Shown piece after piece: positions 53,701 to 64,000 of a stretch of DNA of 64,000 nt. Origin of the DNA: Siderastrea siderea (Eukaryota > Cnidaria > Anthozoa > Scleractinia > Rhizangiidae); NCBI GenBank assembly GCA_964030785.1, contig OZ034974.1, positions 48,928,355 through 48,992,354 on the forward strand, in the 5' to 3' direction. The notes under the pieces were generated by a model. It was not told where the DNA came from. It did not search any database and saw only the letters and a list, made by a program, of their open reading frames with translations. The stretch's first letter is position 1, and each line of letters begins with the position of its first letter. Position numbers and translations under genes: made by a program.

Positions 53701-56700
53701 ACACCATGTCATGCAGTCCAAACGTTCAAGTCTGTGGATGAAATACTGTAGTGCGACTACCCAATGAAACAATATTACGCTTTAGTGCATTTTATTAAGG
53801 TGTGCAAGATGGTTCTAACTTTTGATTCTCTGGATGAAATCCCGAAGTGTGACCCTCAATAGAAAGCTAGGGAGCAGGACTTTATGAGGTTCTGTTTATT
53901 ATGTGGTATAAGGTGGTTCTAGTTGTTGAGTCTGTGTGACCGTAATTCACTGTTCTGTTACCTTCAAGGCGCCTTCTGCCTCAGCTAACTGTTGCAGTGC
54001 GGAGCCCAAGCTAGTTTCAAGTTCCTTCCTCTTGGTCATCAACAAATCGTTCTCCGTTTCCTTTTCCTTAAGAGACTTTTGCAGGCGTTCGTTCTCCTCT
54101 TCGAAAATTCGCTTAGCTTTTCTTAACTGTCCAATAGAACCTTCTCTTGCGTCCAGTGTTTCCTTGAACACGTCACACTGTCCGGTCAGCTCGGTGACTT
54201 GCCTCTGGAATGCTATCACATCATTTTTGTACTTCAGCGCGTTTCGTTTGTACTCTTCAAGCTGGAATTCAAGATTATCGTTTGCACCTTGGGCCTCATC
54301 CAGTTGGTTTTTGCGTGTAAACAGATCGTCTTTACACTTACTTGCCTCGTCTTGAGCGCGTTCTTTCTCAGCCACTGCTTTTGTCAGCTTGGAATCTAGT
54401 TCAGTTGTTTTCTTGTGTTGTTCAAAGTTTTGACGCTGAAGGCGAGCGATCTCGTCTTGCAGACGTTCACATTCTTCCTTCGAAGACGCGATATTCTGCC
54501 TCAAGCTATCCCTTTGCCCTTCAAGAAACATTTTGCTGTTTTTCAGTTGTCGTATAACTTCTTCTTTCTCTTCAACTTCTTTGTTAGCCAGGTCTAGAAG
54601 GAGTTTCTGCTCTACAACTTTTTGTTCCAGATTAAGTGCTTTGTCAAGAGCCGCAGATACTTGAGTGTTAGCATCTTCCAGCTGGGTACCCAGCGTTCCC
54701 CTCTCGTTGCATTCATAATCATACTTGTATTCTAGGTCAGCTAGCTTGCTCTGTACTACAATTAATTCTTGCCTGGCTTCTCTCCTTTCTCGGTCGCTTT
54801 TCTTGAACAAATCATCAAGATCTCGAGCTTTCTTTCCTAAGAATTCATTTTCGCGTCTAATTTCATTTCCTTGTTGTTTGGACAATTTACATTCTGATTC
54901 CAATGCAAGGATCTTGCTGCTCGCACTTTGGAGTTCGTGTTTAAGATCGCTTTCCACTTGCGTAGTTCTCCTGACCAACCCTTCATATTCCAGACATTTT
55001 GAATTGGAAACTTGGATGTCTTTTTCCAAGGCCAATTTCTCCTTCTCTAAGCCAGCTACCAAATCTTCTAAGCGAGAAATGTTATCTTTGCAACGCCTTA
55101 ATTCACCTTCAGAATCTTGAATATTTTTCTCGATAAGATCGTTCTTTGATTTACTCTCTTCATACTCGGACCTCATGTTATCCAACTCACTTTCAACAGC
55201 TGCTTTTAAGGCTCTTAGCTCCTCGATTTGAGAATCCAACGCTGTATTTTCGTTTGTAAGTTGCTCAATGATCCTCTGATTCTCTTTTAATTCTTTCTGA
55301 GCCCTTGATCCGTCTTCAGTTTCTTTGGTAAGTTTTCTGACAGTTTCGTCCAAACTCAGCTTAAGCCGATCGTTTTCCCGCTGTGTGCTCTTGAGCTGTT
55401 GTTCTTGCTCCGTGTTTCTTTGTATGGCAATTTTTAACTCATGTTCCATTTCATCCCTCGAGTCGCGAACATCTTGAAGTTCACGCCTTGCCTTCTCCTC
55501 CTTACTCTCATACTCAAACAGCTTCAATCTCATGTCTTCTTGTGCTCCCTGAAGACCTTCACAGGAAACTTTTATTGTCATCCCTTCTTGTCGCAGAGAT
55601 TCCAACTCTGTTACCAATTCACTAATCCTTTCGTGTAATTCTTCCATTGTTTTCTCTTTCTTTGCGAGGGATTTTTTCAGAGACTCCGCCAAACCTTGTT
55701 GCTCCTTCAACTGGCTTGTAATCTTCAAGTTTTCCTCTTTAAGTTCAATGGTCTTGTTCCTCGAGTCGTTAAGTTGCTCCTTAAAGTTTGCTCTCTGCGT
55801 CTCCAGAGCATTAATCGTCGATTCTAACTTTGTCAGTTTGTTGCGGCTGGCAAACAGATCCTCTTCCAAGGCCTCTTTCTTCTCACGGAGACTTGAGATC
55901 TCTTCGTCATGCTGTGCGGTGTTTTTCTCCAAAATCGTTATCTGTTGTTTTAGATCTAACTGCTCACTCTGGGCTGTATCCAGCTGAATGGAGTAACTCG
56001 TGTTCTTCTCTTGGGCTTCTCTCAGCTGGTCCCTAACATCTTCCAACTCTTTCCTTGCTTCTTCATAATGCGACTCCATCACAGAGACTTTCTTCCGCAA
56101 GGCATTCAACTCCGTCTCGAGATCAGACATTTTATTCTTACAAAGACTGAGCTCCTTGTCTGTCAGAGTGGTTCGCTCTTCATTTTTCTTCAAAAGAGTC
56201 TCCAGTGTTGATACTTTCTTACGGTTGGTTTGCAGTTCAGATTCTATCTGTTCCTTCTTTCGTTGCGCGGTCTCCCATATTGGTTTCATCCGAATCACCT
56301 CATCGCTCGTTTCCCTCCACTTGTCTTGCAGTTTACGTCGGTCATTCTCTAGTTGCCGAAGCGCTTCCTTCTTCCTGTTAACGTCAGAGTTCAAATAATC
56401 GTTTTCAGTCGCCAGCTTAGTAATCTTCGCCTTGTACTCCTCGATGATTTTCTCTTTCTCCAGCAACTGGTTTGAAAACTCACTGAATGCTTTCTCGTTC
56501 TTCTCCAAGCGCATTTTGACCACGGACAGTTCCTCAACTGTCTTCTTGTTTGAAACGCTCAGGTCTCCCGAGTGGAACTCCAAAGTTGCCTTCTCTCGTT
56601 GTGTTTGCTCTAATACAACCTCAAGCTTGTTCACTTTCTGTTCCAGAATCATTACCTGGCGTTGCGCGTCCAATTTATCGTGTTCACACGTTTGATAGGA

Positions 56701-59700
56701 TGCTTGCAGCTCGGCAAGTCGCTTGTAAAACGAGTGTATCTCTTCCTCAAGTCGCTGTTTCTCGTGTTCACACAGCTTGTAGATAGCCTCGAGTTCTTGG
56801 AACTTCTCCTGGTTTTCCAGAAGCTCTTCCTGGAGATCTCGTTTATCTTGCTGAAGCAAATCGTTCTGTGTTTGGTGTCTCGCGAGTTCTTCGCTTGTTT
56901 GTCCTAATGCAGACTCTAGCGTGGAACACTTTTCTCGAAGCTCTGCAATAGTACTGTCCTTGTTCGTTGCATCTTTCCTTAGGACATCCAAGCTTCTTTG
57001 GCAGTCGTACAGCTGATTTTGCACCGTTCCTAGCTCTTCTTTGCACTTCAACAGTTTTGCCCTGACGTCTTCCAGTTGTTCCTTGTACTGCGTTTTTTGT
57101 CTCTGCACGTTGCTCAGTTGACCTTCAAGTTTGGTTGTCCGGTGCCGAGTGCTATCCAGTTGCCTTTCCAAATCATCATTTTCTTCCTCATTCCTCTGAA
57201 TGGTCTGTCTCAGCTCGGCTACCTTCCTCTCCGCATGGCTCAGTTGTTGCTTCAGATCTTCCTTCTCTCGCTCGCTACACTCATACGCCGACTCAATTTC
57301 GGATAAACTCCTGTGTGCCGCATCCAATTTCTCCTCGAGCGCATCAATCTGTCCTAGCCTGTAGCCATCATCCGCCTCTAGCTGGGTTGCCTTGTTCTTG
57401 ATCACTATAAGTTCGTCCTCTAGATCAGCGATGACCTTACGAGCCGCGTTTAGCTGTATTTCTAGGTCCTTGACTTTTTCTTGAGCTCTAGCGTATGAGT
57501 CTTCTACAGTCGTAAGCTTGTTGGTCACCCGGTACAGCTCTCTTTGGATGTCATCCTTCTCCGCTTTCAGTGCGGTTAAGGTGTACTCCAGCTCTGTTAT
57601 CTTATCGCCAGCAGATTGCAAATCACCTAAAACCAAAAACAAAGAAATTAAATTTCACAGTAGAAAAAGCCTCACAAATTGCATCTTGCTACTACTGCGA
57701 CTGGCCCAAATGGACAAGTAGTACTGCCATGGAGATGATGACTTTCTATCTCATTTAACCCCTCATCTCCGCCCCTCGCTCTATAATTTTAGAATTTTCT
57801 CCGATAACTCACCAGTAGCCATTTAGGCAACAGAGTGGAGAGAAATAACATGTATTCAAGTGCTTTATTTAAGGACCCAACGTGATAGCAGAGACCATTG
57901 GTCGATCCAACGGCCTTCAGATTTGACGACCGCCGCATTTTTTGTGTTGTGTCTCTGGTGGGAGTGGCTTGGGGTGAAGAGTGATCCACCAGCACACTCC
58001 CTTCCCCTAGACACAGAAATAGGGAGACCACGACAGGATTAGTGTGCGTTATGCAATATCACTGAAAAGACTGCAAATCACCTTCTAAGATGTCTCGCTT
58101 CTGCTTCACAACTTGACCCGTAAACTCGTTTTGCCCGAGCTCTATCCTCATCTGTTCCATCTTCCTCTGCAAGACCCTCTTTTCCTCTTCAAGCTTCTCT
58201 ATCAAATGACTCTTGGCCAAAAGCTCCTTACGATAAGCTTCACATCGCTGCTGGTGTTGGATGAACTCCTTCTGTAGATGCGTGTACTCGTCCTTGGTTC
58301 TCCTCAACTCTTCGCGCACCTCATCCAGTTGGTCTTTCAACGAATCGCGCTGTTTCATAACCACTTGTACCTGTGATTCGAACTTGCTGACCTTGAGTTG
58401 GTTCGTACGGACTTCATTCTGATGTTCCTTTTGACTTTTGTTGAACTCCTTTTCCACTTCATTAACCATCTTTTGAGCATTTCGCAGTTCTTTCTCCAAA
58501 CTCTCGTGCTCTTGTTGAAGAATTTTATAAGCATTTTCCCATTCCTTAACCTTGTCTTTTGTCGCTCGCACCTCCTGCATCAGCTCATATCTTTCCATAT
58601 CAAAAGACTCCACATTAGAGGTCGTGTTGGCTAGTTGTACCTGTATACTCTCCAGTTCCCTCTCGATGCTTTCTTTCTCCAAACGAATCCTTTTATTCTG
58701 ACTCTCTTTCGAGTGAATATCTTTATGATAAACTTCAGAGTCCCGCTGTACATCTTGTAGCTTTGTTTGAGTCTTGTGCAGCTCATCCTGGTATCTTCTT
58801 GCTGCGTCCCTTGTTTCTTCCAACAGCTGTTGCATCTGTTGTTTCTGTTTCGATAAACTCTCAACTTGATTTTCTAGCTTTGTGATCCTAACTCGATCCG
58901 CTTCTCTCCTAGACTCGCCATCATATTTCGTTGCTTTGTACAAATTCTCGAGCTCGGAAAGCTTCTTCCGCGCATCCAGAATTTCCCTGGACAATTCTTC
59001 CTTCTTGGCTTCAGAACTCTCAAACGCGCTTTCATTTCTGCTTTTGTTGTCCTGATGAGCGACCAACTCTTTTTCAAGCTTGTCAATGGTACTCCTACAG
59101 GTTTCGAGCTCGTGGTGAAGTTTCCTTTCATGTTCTTGTAGCCTTCCATACGCCCTTTCCGTTTCCGTGTTCTTCGCTTCCAGTGCAACGACTTCCTTTT
59201 GAAGCTCAAGATTTTTCTGCCTGCACGACTCACGGTCTTCTTCAAGGCCTTTCATGTGGGAGCCCATTTCTGACAGTTGACTTTGAACTAACTCAAACTC
59301 AACTTCAACAGATTTTGTTTGAGGGACATAGCTGGAAGAAAACTCTTCAGATTCGTTCATGGCCGATTCCAGTTCCCTTTTGAGTGCTACGTTTTCTCTT
59401 TTGAGCTGCTGGATGAGACTATCTTTCATGTCGCTGTCTTTTGTGAGTCGTTCAAGCTTCTTTTCTTTCTCTTCTAGCTCTCTTTCTACTTTGCTTAAAT
59501 CTGCTTTGCACTTTTGAAGCTCTATGGTCCTAATTTTCAAGTTCTCATCGTGCCCCCTTAGTTCCTGAACTTCACTTTCAAGCCCGCTTATCTTGGTCCT
59601 CAACAACAGGGTGTCCTGCTGTGTGGAGCGCTTCTCGTTGTCATGACTCGACTCGTACCTAGAGATGTTCCTCTGTGCTGCTAGAAGTTCCTGCTGTAAG

Positions 59701-62027
59701 CGTTCCTTGTCGTGTTGAATCTTATCACACATCTCTTTCCATTGAGTATTGTTACCCTTCATCGTATTTAACTCGTGCTGTAGTTTTTCCCGTTCTTGTC
59801 GCAGCCGCGCATGATCTTTTTCCACCTCGGAGTTCTTCTGTCGCTCGCTCGCAAGCTCACTTTGCAAACTACCTTTCTCTCGTTGACAAGCGGCGAGTTC
59901 CTTATTTAACGTTTCGAAATCGTGCTTGAAACGTTGAATTTCAGCTTCCAGTAGTTCTTTTTCTTCTCTTAGTTGATGCATTGTTTTGTCTTTCTTGTGG
60001 ATTTTGGAGCTCAGTTCTTCGTATTTCTTCTGTTGATCATGCCACTGATTGTCTCGTCGTTTCCCATCATCAGCCACATTCATCACTCTTCTGTTCGCTT
60101 CCTCTAGCTTCTCTAACAGACTTTGCTTCTCGCTTAACGTGCGCTGCAGCTGCTGTTCAACTTTATTACATTTGTTTTCTAGAATTTTCATGTCCCGTTG
60201 AACATCTGCTTTTTCTTGTTTCTGCCTCTCAACTTTCGCTTCGAACTCACCAAGCTTCTTGTGCGATGCCAGCACATCCTGTTGAAGTTGTGCTTTCTGC
60301 TGTTGACAATTTTCATACGCATTCTTCAACTGCGCCATTTTAGTGTTTGCTGGGAGTAACGCTTGTTGTAGTTGTAGCTTCTCTTTTTGACAGCTTTCAT
60401 AGGCGCTTTCAAGTTTTGACAACTTCTTCCGAGCAACCAGCAGATCATTTTCAAGGTCGAATCTCTTCTGTTCAAGCGATTGTTCAACCGCGTCCTCTCT
60501 TGCATTGGTCTGCCTGTACTCCTGTAATTCACGCTGTAATTTCTCGTTCTTAAATCGGCAATCTTCGTAAGTAGCTTGTAACTCGGCATATTTTCGTTCC
60601 GAGGCGAAGAGCTTTTCCTGTAGATCTTCTCTTTCCCGACCAATTTCCGTCTGCGATACTTGTACAGCGGTACGCATGGATTTGAATTTGTTGAGTTCAA
60701 TTTCGCTAGCTTCCAATCTCTCTCGGATCTGCCTAATCAAGTTATCTTTGGCAGCAAGTTCTCTCGTGTGGTTCTCATTCAACAGGAAGTGCTCACGGAG
60801 CTGAATTTTTAGCTTCGATAATTCGTCTCTTTCTGCGTGACTATGCGAACCAATTTCATCAATCCTTTGCTTTTCCAGTCCTCTTTGTCGTCTCTCATTT
60901 TCCAATTCAGCTTCAAGTTTGGAGACGTTACTCCTGTATGATGTCAGCTCGTGTTGGAATTTTCTCTGCTCCTGTAAATATTTATCGCTCTCGGCTCGGC
61001 TAGCAGCCAGGTCGCTTTTAAGTGCTTCAACTTCAGTCTCCAGAGTCGCTTTTGCAGCTTTAAGCCTCTGTATTAGCGTCTCCTTCGATGATATTTCATT
61101 CTTTTGAACTTCATGATGTCTCTGGTGCTGCAAAAGCTGCGTTTGCATGTTTTTAAACTCTTGAATCAACTGTTCTCGTTCAGCCTGAAGCTGGTACCTC
61201 TGTGACACAACAGCTTTCTTCAATCTTTCTTCAACCTCCGACATCTTATTCCCAAGCTCAATCACGTAATTCTCATCAACTCTCGGTGACGCTTCGCCGT
61301 GCCGTGGGCTCGAAACCGACGTGAATCGATACGATTCTTGTGTGTTGAGTGATTCGCTGCGTTTTCCAGTTTCCAGACTGCGTATAATTTCCTCATAATG
61401 GGAAGCAGTGTTTATCAATTCCTGCAAGGTTTGCTTGTCTTTCGCAACACTTTCCATAGTAAACACAAGCCCGTGTCTACCCCGCTCAGTTTCACGTGCC
61501 TTGCTTCCCGTGAGGGCACTAGATTGGCTTTCTTGCAACAGCTTAAACTGGCTTTCTATCCAGTTCTTATCAACACGAACCGCGGACAACTCAGCTTGCA
61601 CAACGCTTAACTTATCGAGTGTCTGCAGTCGGTCATTTTGGGTTGTCTCCAGAATATCTTGCAGTCTGTCATTTTCTTTGTGCAACCTGCTGATAGTGGC
61701 GTCCTTCGCTTCAAGCGTTCCTTTTGCGCGTGCGTACTGTTGATGCACCTGCTCAATGTTTTGATGTGCGTTAGTTAGTTCCTCTCGAAGTTGTTTAACA
61801 GCAATTTCTTTATCTTGCACCGTGTTTTGAAGTTCCTGTACTTCATTTTCACGATAAACGCGTTCGGTTGAAACAAATCTTGTCTGTTTTGACTCGCGAA
61901 CCGTCTTAACTTCCTCGCGAAGGAGCTGAATTATATTTTCTTTACCTTCAACTGCAGCTTTCAACTCTAAGTTTTCTAATTCAAGCCGTAAGTTGTTTAC
62001 TTTATCTTTCGGTCTGTTGTCGTCCAT
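44093..62027 (-). CDS. giant coiled-coil protein CC-A, five coding exons, about 4727 residues
   Basis: I do not recognise this protein. Exons (minus) are 62027-58082, 57626-53962, 53501-47887, 46470-46143 and 44722-44093. Each junction has a donor GT and an acceptor AG in matching phase, which welds five long frames into one protein. The first ATG is at 62027 (context ATAATGG; the earlier in-frame initiator-like codon at 62066 is TTG). Residues 1 to about 4560 are nearly continuous heptads, rich in E, K, Q, L and R, with 28-residue modules of the type LExxYExCxxEK...KKL. A break with WNYQDGSFGSRDWNSNQQ lies near genomic 49550-49605. The final ~165 residues are a T/E/Q-rich tail with a repeated TTExEIxPQ motif, ending RRRWKY. 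No motor head, membrane span, CH, FERM or zinc domain is seen. The coil would measure roughly 0.65 micrometre if continuous (inference from 0.15 nm per residue). Confidence 0.9.
44786..44896. repeat. diverged hairpin repeat (CC-A intron 4)
   Basis: CCTCGTTCCTAAGACTTTTC pairs with GAAAAAGTCCTAGAAACGGG, and AAATTTGGAG with CTCCAAATTT, around a short centre. It resembles an old hairpin MITE; no target duplication could be read. Confidence 0.55.
45129..45345. mobile_element. short element with TTAA end, copy 2, left-truncated (CC-A intron 4)
   Basis: It matches 8984-9200 almost base for base (for example CTGGCAAGTTTTTTCAAGTT and CTTTGGTGTTTTTCTACC) with about ten substitutions. It ends GGTTCCTTTAA with the same TTAA. 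The first 25 bases of copy 1, including its left terminus, are missing. Confidence 0.8.
45753..45917 (-). CDS. possible small secreted or membrane peptide, 54 codons, inside CC-A intron 4
   Basis: The ATG at 45917 has a good context (GAACCATGC, A at -3). The frame reads MQLRLYFLTFVSLAFISASL, a convincing signal-peptide-like start with a short charged end, hydrophobic core and small residues, then KGQVLGADYSLQLQRP and a hydrophobic end (FLITAAGFVVV) before TGA. No homologue is recognised. A perfect donor-like GTAAGT within codons 11-12 means it might instead be a first exon, or chance. Confidence 0.3.
46143..46470 (-). CDS. CC-A coding exon 4 (residues 4410-4518)
   Basis: This 328-bp exon continues FEDSNRHLEEEKRRLEYEL and ends EQKTNQ at a whole codon. 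It is entirely heptad sequence. The acceptor is TATTTAAG and the donor CAG/GTTAGC. Confidence 0.85.
46471..47886 (-). other. CC-A intron 3
   Basis: This is a 1416-bp intron, A/T-rich. Frames up to 131 codons inside it have no domain. I see no transposon ends. Confidence 0.55.
47887..53501 (-). CDS. CC-A coding exon 3 (residues 2538-4409)
   Basis: At 5615 bp this is the largest exon. It starts VNKEAVRRGEGDTDSL after an acceptor ending TAAAG, and ends CKSKLRR across the next junction. Motifs such as LEMSYEQVKISKE, IEASYELSESQK and MECSYNRIRERE repeat every 28 residues. The only obvious non-helical stretch has glycines, tryptophans and asparagines at about 49550-49605. Confidence 0.9.
53502..53961 (-). 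other. CC-A intron 2
   Basis: This is a 460-bp intron bounded by AAG/GTAACA and TAAAG/GTGAAC. Two phrases containing GGTTCTA and TGTGGATGAAA or CTCTGGATGAAA recur, hinting at an internal old duplication. Otherwise nothing is identified. Confidence 0.55.
53962..57626 (-). CDS. CC-A coding exon 2 (residues 1317-2537)
   Basis: It follows the acceptor TTGGTTTTAG and continues DLQSAGDKITELEYTL. The first 200 residues again divide cleanly into 28-residue units (LEYTLTAL, VEDSYARA, LEDELIVI, then after a 14-residue half unit IESAYECS, LRQTIQRN, LEGQLSNV). The exon ends at a whole codon (EGALK) before GTAACA. Confidence 0.9.
57627..58081 (-). other. CC-A intron 1
   Basis: This is a 455-bp intron. 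Its first 14 bases (GTGATTTGCAGTCT) repeat the first 14 bases of the following exon (GTGATTTGCAATCT) with one difference. No gene is seen inside. Confidence 0.6.
58082..62027 (-). CDS. CC-A coding exon 1 (residues 1-1316)
   Basis: It begins MDDNRPKDK and turns into coiled coil within 25 residues. A Ser/Arg-rich linker (YRFTSVSSPRHGEASPR) lies near genomic 61270-61335. Four consecutive 28-residue units start at LESAYESC, LKNAYENC, FEAKVERQ and VEQQLQRT (about 60414-60078). The exon ends LEG with donor AAG/GTGATTTGC. The frame runs 21 bases into the intron before a stop. Confidence 0.9.
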
Positions 62028-62066
62028 TATAAACCAAGATTTTAATTTCCTTGGGATAACATTCAA

Positions 62067-63864
62067 CCTAAAAATATACGATACAATTAGACTTTAGTCG
62101 ACCATTTTGCCAAGAACATAGCGTCAACTCTGAAATCAAAAGGTGTAAAACCAAAAAAATTGAGCCATTTTGCCAAGAGAACAAATATCACTTAGTATCG
62201 AAAGGTGACAAACTATTTATTTTTTATTCGTGTTTTAGTTTGCGGTTAAACTGATTGAGACAAGCCACTAATTATTTGGAACAGAAACCACATATTTTGA
62301 ATTTTCATGGAAACCCAAAAGCGTCTGGGATTTTCGGCCTAAGGGGCTTTGTTTACAAGCCGTAGTTTTCGTGAATAAAGCGAAATTATTCCGGTTGTGA
62401 TAGTAAAATGAAACCAACTTTATAGCCATTTAGTTAAAACCGGTATCTTGAAATCATTTTTAGCAGGTTGGAAAAACGGTTTAAAACCATTTTCCGTCGT
62501 GGTGTAAATTAACAAATCGCCTGTGATTCAACACTGAAAAAAGCAGAAAAAAAATAGTTTCAACCGCCAGAAATTTCCCGTGTCTGCCCTCCAAGGTATC
62601 AATATTTGCACCGAGAAGGAACATAATTAAGTGATATGATAGGCTGGGGACGTTTAATTCAATTAGGAGACCTGTTTTACTAATTTCTTATGTCCATACT
62701 TTGAGGTTATCTAATTTGTGGAGTGAATAAAAGAATGCTTTTGCAAGGGCAATTGTCTGGAGATAAAGTTTATTTATCGTTAAGGCCACACGAAAGCAAT
62801 TCGTGTAACTACGGTATCACATGAAAGTTGAAAACGCGGAAAAGATTCGGTAATGCACGAATTAACAACACAACCGTTTAACTCCCGCGTTCTTCGAAAT
62901 GGACAAATCCTAGGACTAACTAAACACCGCTAAGTTATGTGATATGGAAATTTATCTCATGGAAATCTTATATAATCTCATATATAAGGTATAGGTTTCT
63001 CCTTTCTTTTAGCTCAAACCAGCCTCCTAAAAACGTGAAAACTTCCGAGCTATACTTAGCAATAAATAGTTTCCCTTCTTAACTACCGTAAAAGATATTG
63101 GACTTAATCTTACGGTAATTAATTTTATTTTGAATGTTGCCACATACACTCTTTGTAGGTTTTTTCTCAACTATACATAAAAACTTAAAACTATAATTGG
63201 TCTTTAATTTGATATTATTTCTAAGGAAAATATAAGAAAAAGATATAAAAGAAGAAAATAAAATTTCGATTTGCTCATCGATCTTCAAAATTTAAGTGTG
63301 TAATTGCAATAGAAAACAAGACCATCGAGTCTGAAATATTTATTCAGAACGATATTTAAATAAAAACTGAAAAGCTTAATGGTATATCCCCTGAAATAAT
63401 GCTGCAATTAGAGTGGCCAAAATAGAGAAACTAACAAGTAAAAAATACCAAGACAATTATTTAACTGAATTTTGTTTTCTGAACAGGGTGCTACTCGGTT
63501 TATATGAAATTGTCAGACTCGAAATATAGATTTTAAACACTGAAGATATGCGAAAGAACAACCAACCTACCTAATAGTTCCTTGGGAAAACCTTTCCAGT
63601 TTATCACATAGTGATATTAGGATCAACAAACACCTCAAACGGTGCAGACGTCTCAGTCTACTTTCCTTGAAACAGAAATTGAATCGCTCACCTTATCTAC
63701 CGCATGAAATAAATTCGATATTTCCATTTTTGCCAGGTCTAATTAACCGCAAGGTAAACAGAACCAGTTGAAAAGTCTCCTATCGAATCATGTCGCTTTT
63801 AGTGGGTTTCCCAATACTGCAGCTGTCCAATCAGCGAAGTACATTTTCCCGCCATATTTATAAA
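62067..63864 (-). promoter_or_regulatory. probable CC-A leader intron, leader exon and TATA promoter
   Basis: An acceptor (ATATTTTTAG, exon resuming at 62067) and a strong donor (GTAGATAAG/GTGAGC, exon ending at 63692) would bound a 1624-bp leader intron (62068-63691). On the minus strand TTTATAAATA (63864-63855) is a good TATA box, which puts the start near 63830 and a leader exon of roughly 140 bases. A CCAATCAG on the plus strand lies at 63825-63832. The intron contains an imperfect duplication (CATTTTGCCAAGA near 62103 and 62167) and A/T-rich sequence. Confidence 0.4.
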
Positions 63865-64000
63865 CAGCGCTACTCAGAGCTATTCAAACTAATGTTAATC
63901 ACACGGCACCTGTGTAATTAGCTTGATACCAGCGGCGGAAATTTTGATTTTCCTACTGTTTTTTTGGCTTACTGTAAAATCCAATGGAACTAAATCCAAG
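63865..64000. other. upstream flank of CC-A, nothing identified
   Basis: This is short non-coding sequence to the window edge, with no motif I can defend. Confidence 0.4.

Noticed and set aside
31426..62027. CC-A and CC-B as one gene
   Set aside because: CC-A ends in its own repetitive tail and stop at 44093. 4.5 kb of non-coding DNA with transposons follows, and CC-B has its own start and candidate promoter.
62028..62066. N-terminal extension of CC-A starting at 62066
   Set aside because: The codon there is TTG, preceded by an acceptor-like AG. The ATG at 62027 has a better context.

Overview
The window is animal nuclear DNA: spliced genes with GT..AG introns, AATAAA signals, A/T-rich non-coding DNA and a dense load of short inverted-repeat transposons. 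The repeat families (for example termini TAGCCTGAG, TAGYCTGTG, CCGTGTGG and hairpins carrying GAAGGGCTAAC) are ones I associate with anthozoan cnidarians, most likely a stony coral. That assignment is recall plus inference; I ran no search.

Layout. 1-4067 is the 3' part of a Ty3/gypsy LTR retrotransposon with an open pol frame, followed by two short inverted-repeat elements. 8566-14362 (minus) is a four-coding-exon RNF19-type RBR ubiquitin ligase whose introns hold several transposons, including a near-perfect 170-bp palindrome. 15670-17555 (plus), head-to-head with it, is a small membrane-anchored protein carrying only the glucosidase-II-beta N-terminal (PRKCSH-like) domain. 20673-23953 (minus) is ribosomal protein L19 and 24176-30826 (plus) is MRTO4, a 60S assembly factor. 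Their start codons are only 222 bp apart, so one bidirectional promoter probably serves both.

The second half is dominated by two very large coiled-coil genes in tandem on the minus strand. The downstream gene (31426-39618, here CC-B) is one uninterrupted coding exon for 2730 residues. It has a short head, about 1750 residues of coiled coil and an 885-residue disordered tail with several kinds of internal repeat, including three proline-rich RPPKPAVP/QIRKELE modules. The upstream gene (44093-62027, here CC-A) joins five in-phase coding exons into about 4727 residues, almost all coiled coil, with clear 28-residue (four-heptad) modules and a short repetitive T/E/Q tail. Neither shows a motor, membrane segment or actin-binding domain I can recognise, and I cannot name either. 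This pair is the best candidate in the window for an undescribed system: two neighbouring giant rod proteins with four-heptad periodicity, plausibly partners or paralogues in one filamentous or cortical structure (inference).

The remaining DNA is introns, untranslated regions and inverted-repeat transposons. Several of these have target-site duplications that can be read directly: 9 bp at 18606/18885, 8 bp at 29914/30072 and 16277/16704, about 10 bp at 43901/44030, 6 bp at 4893/5411, and TA or TTAA types.
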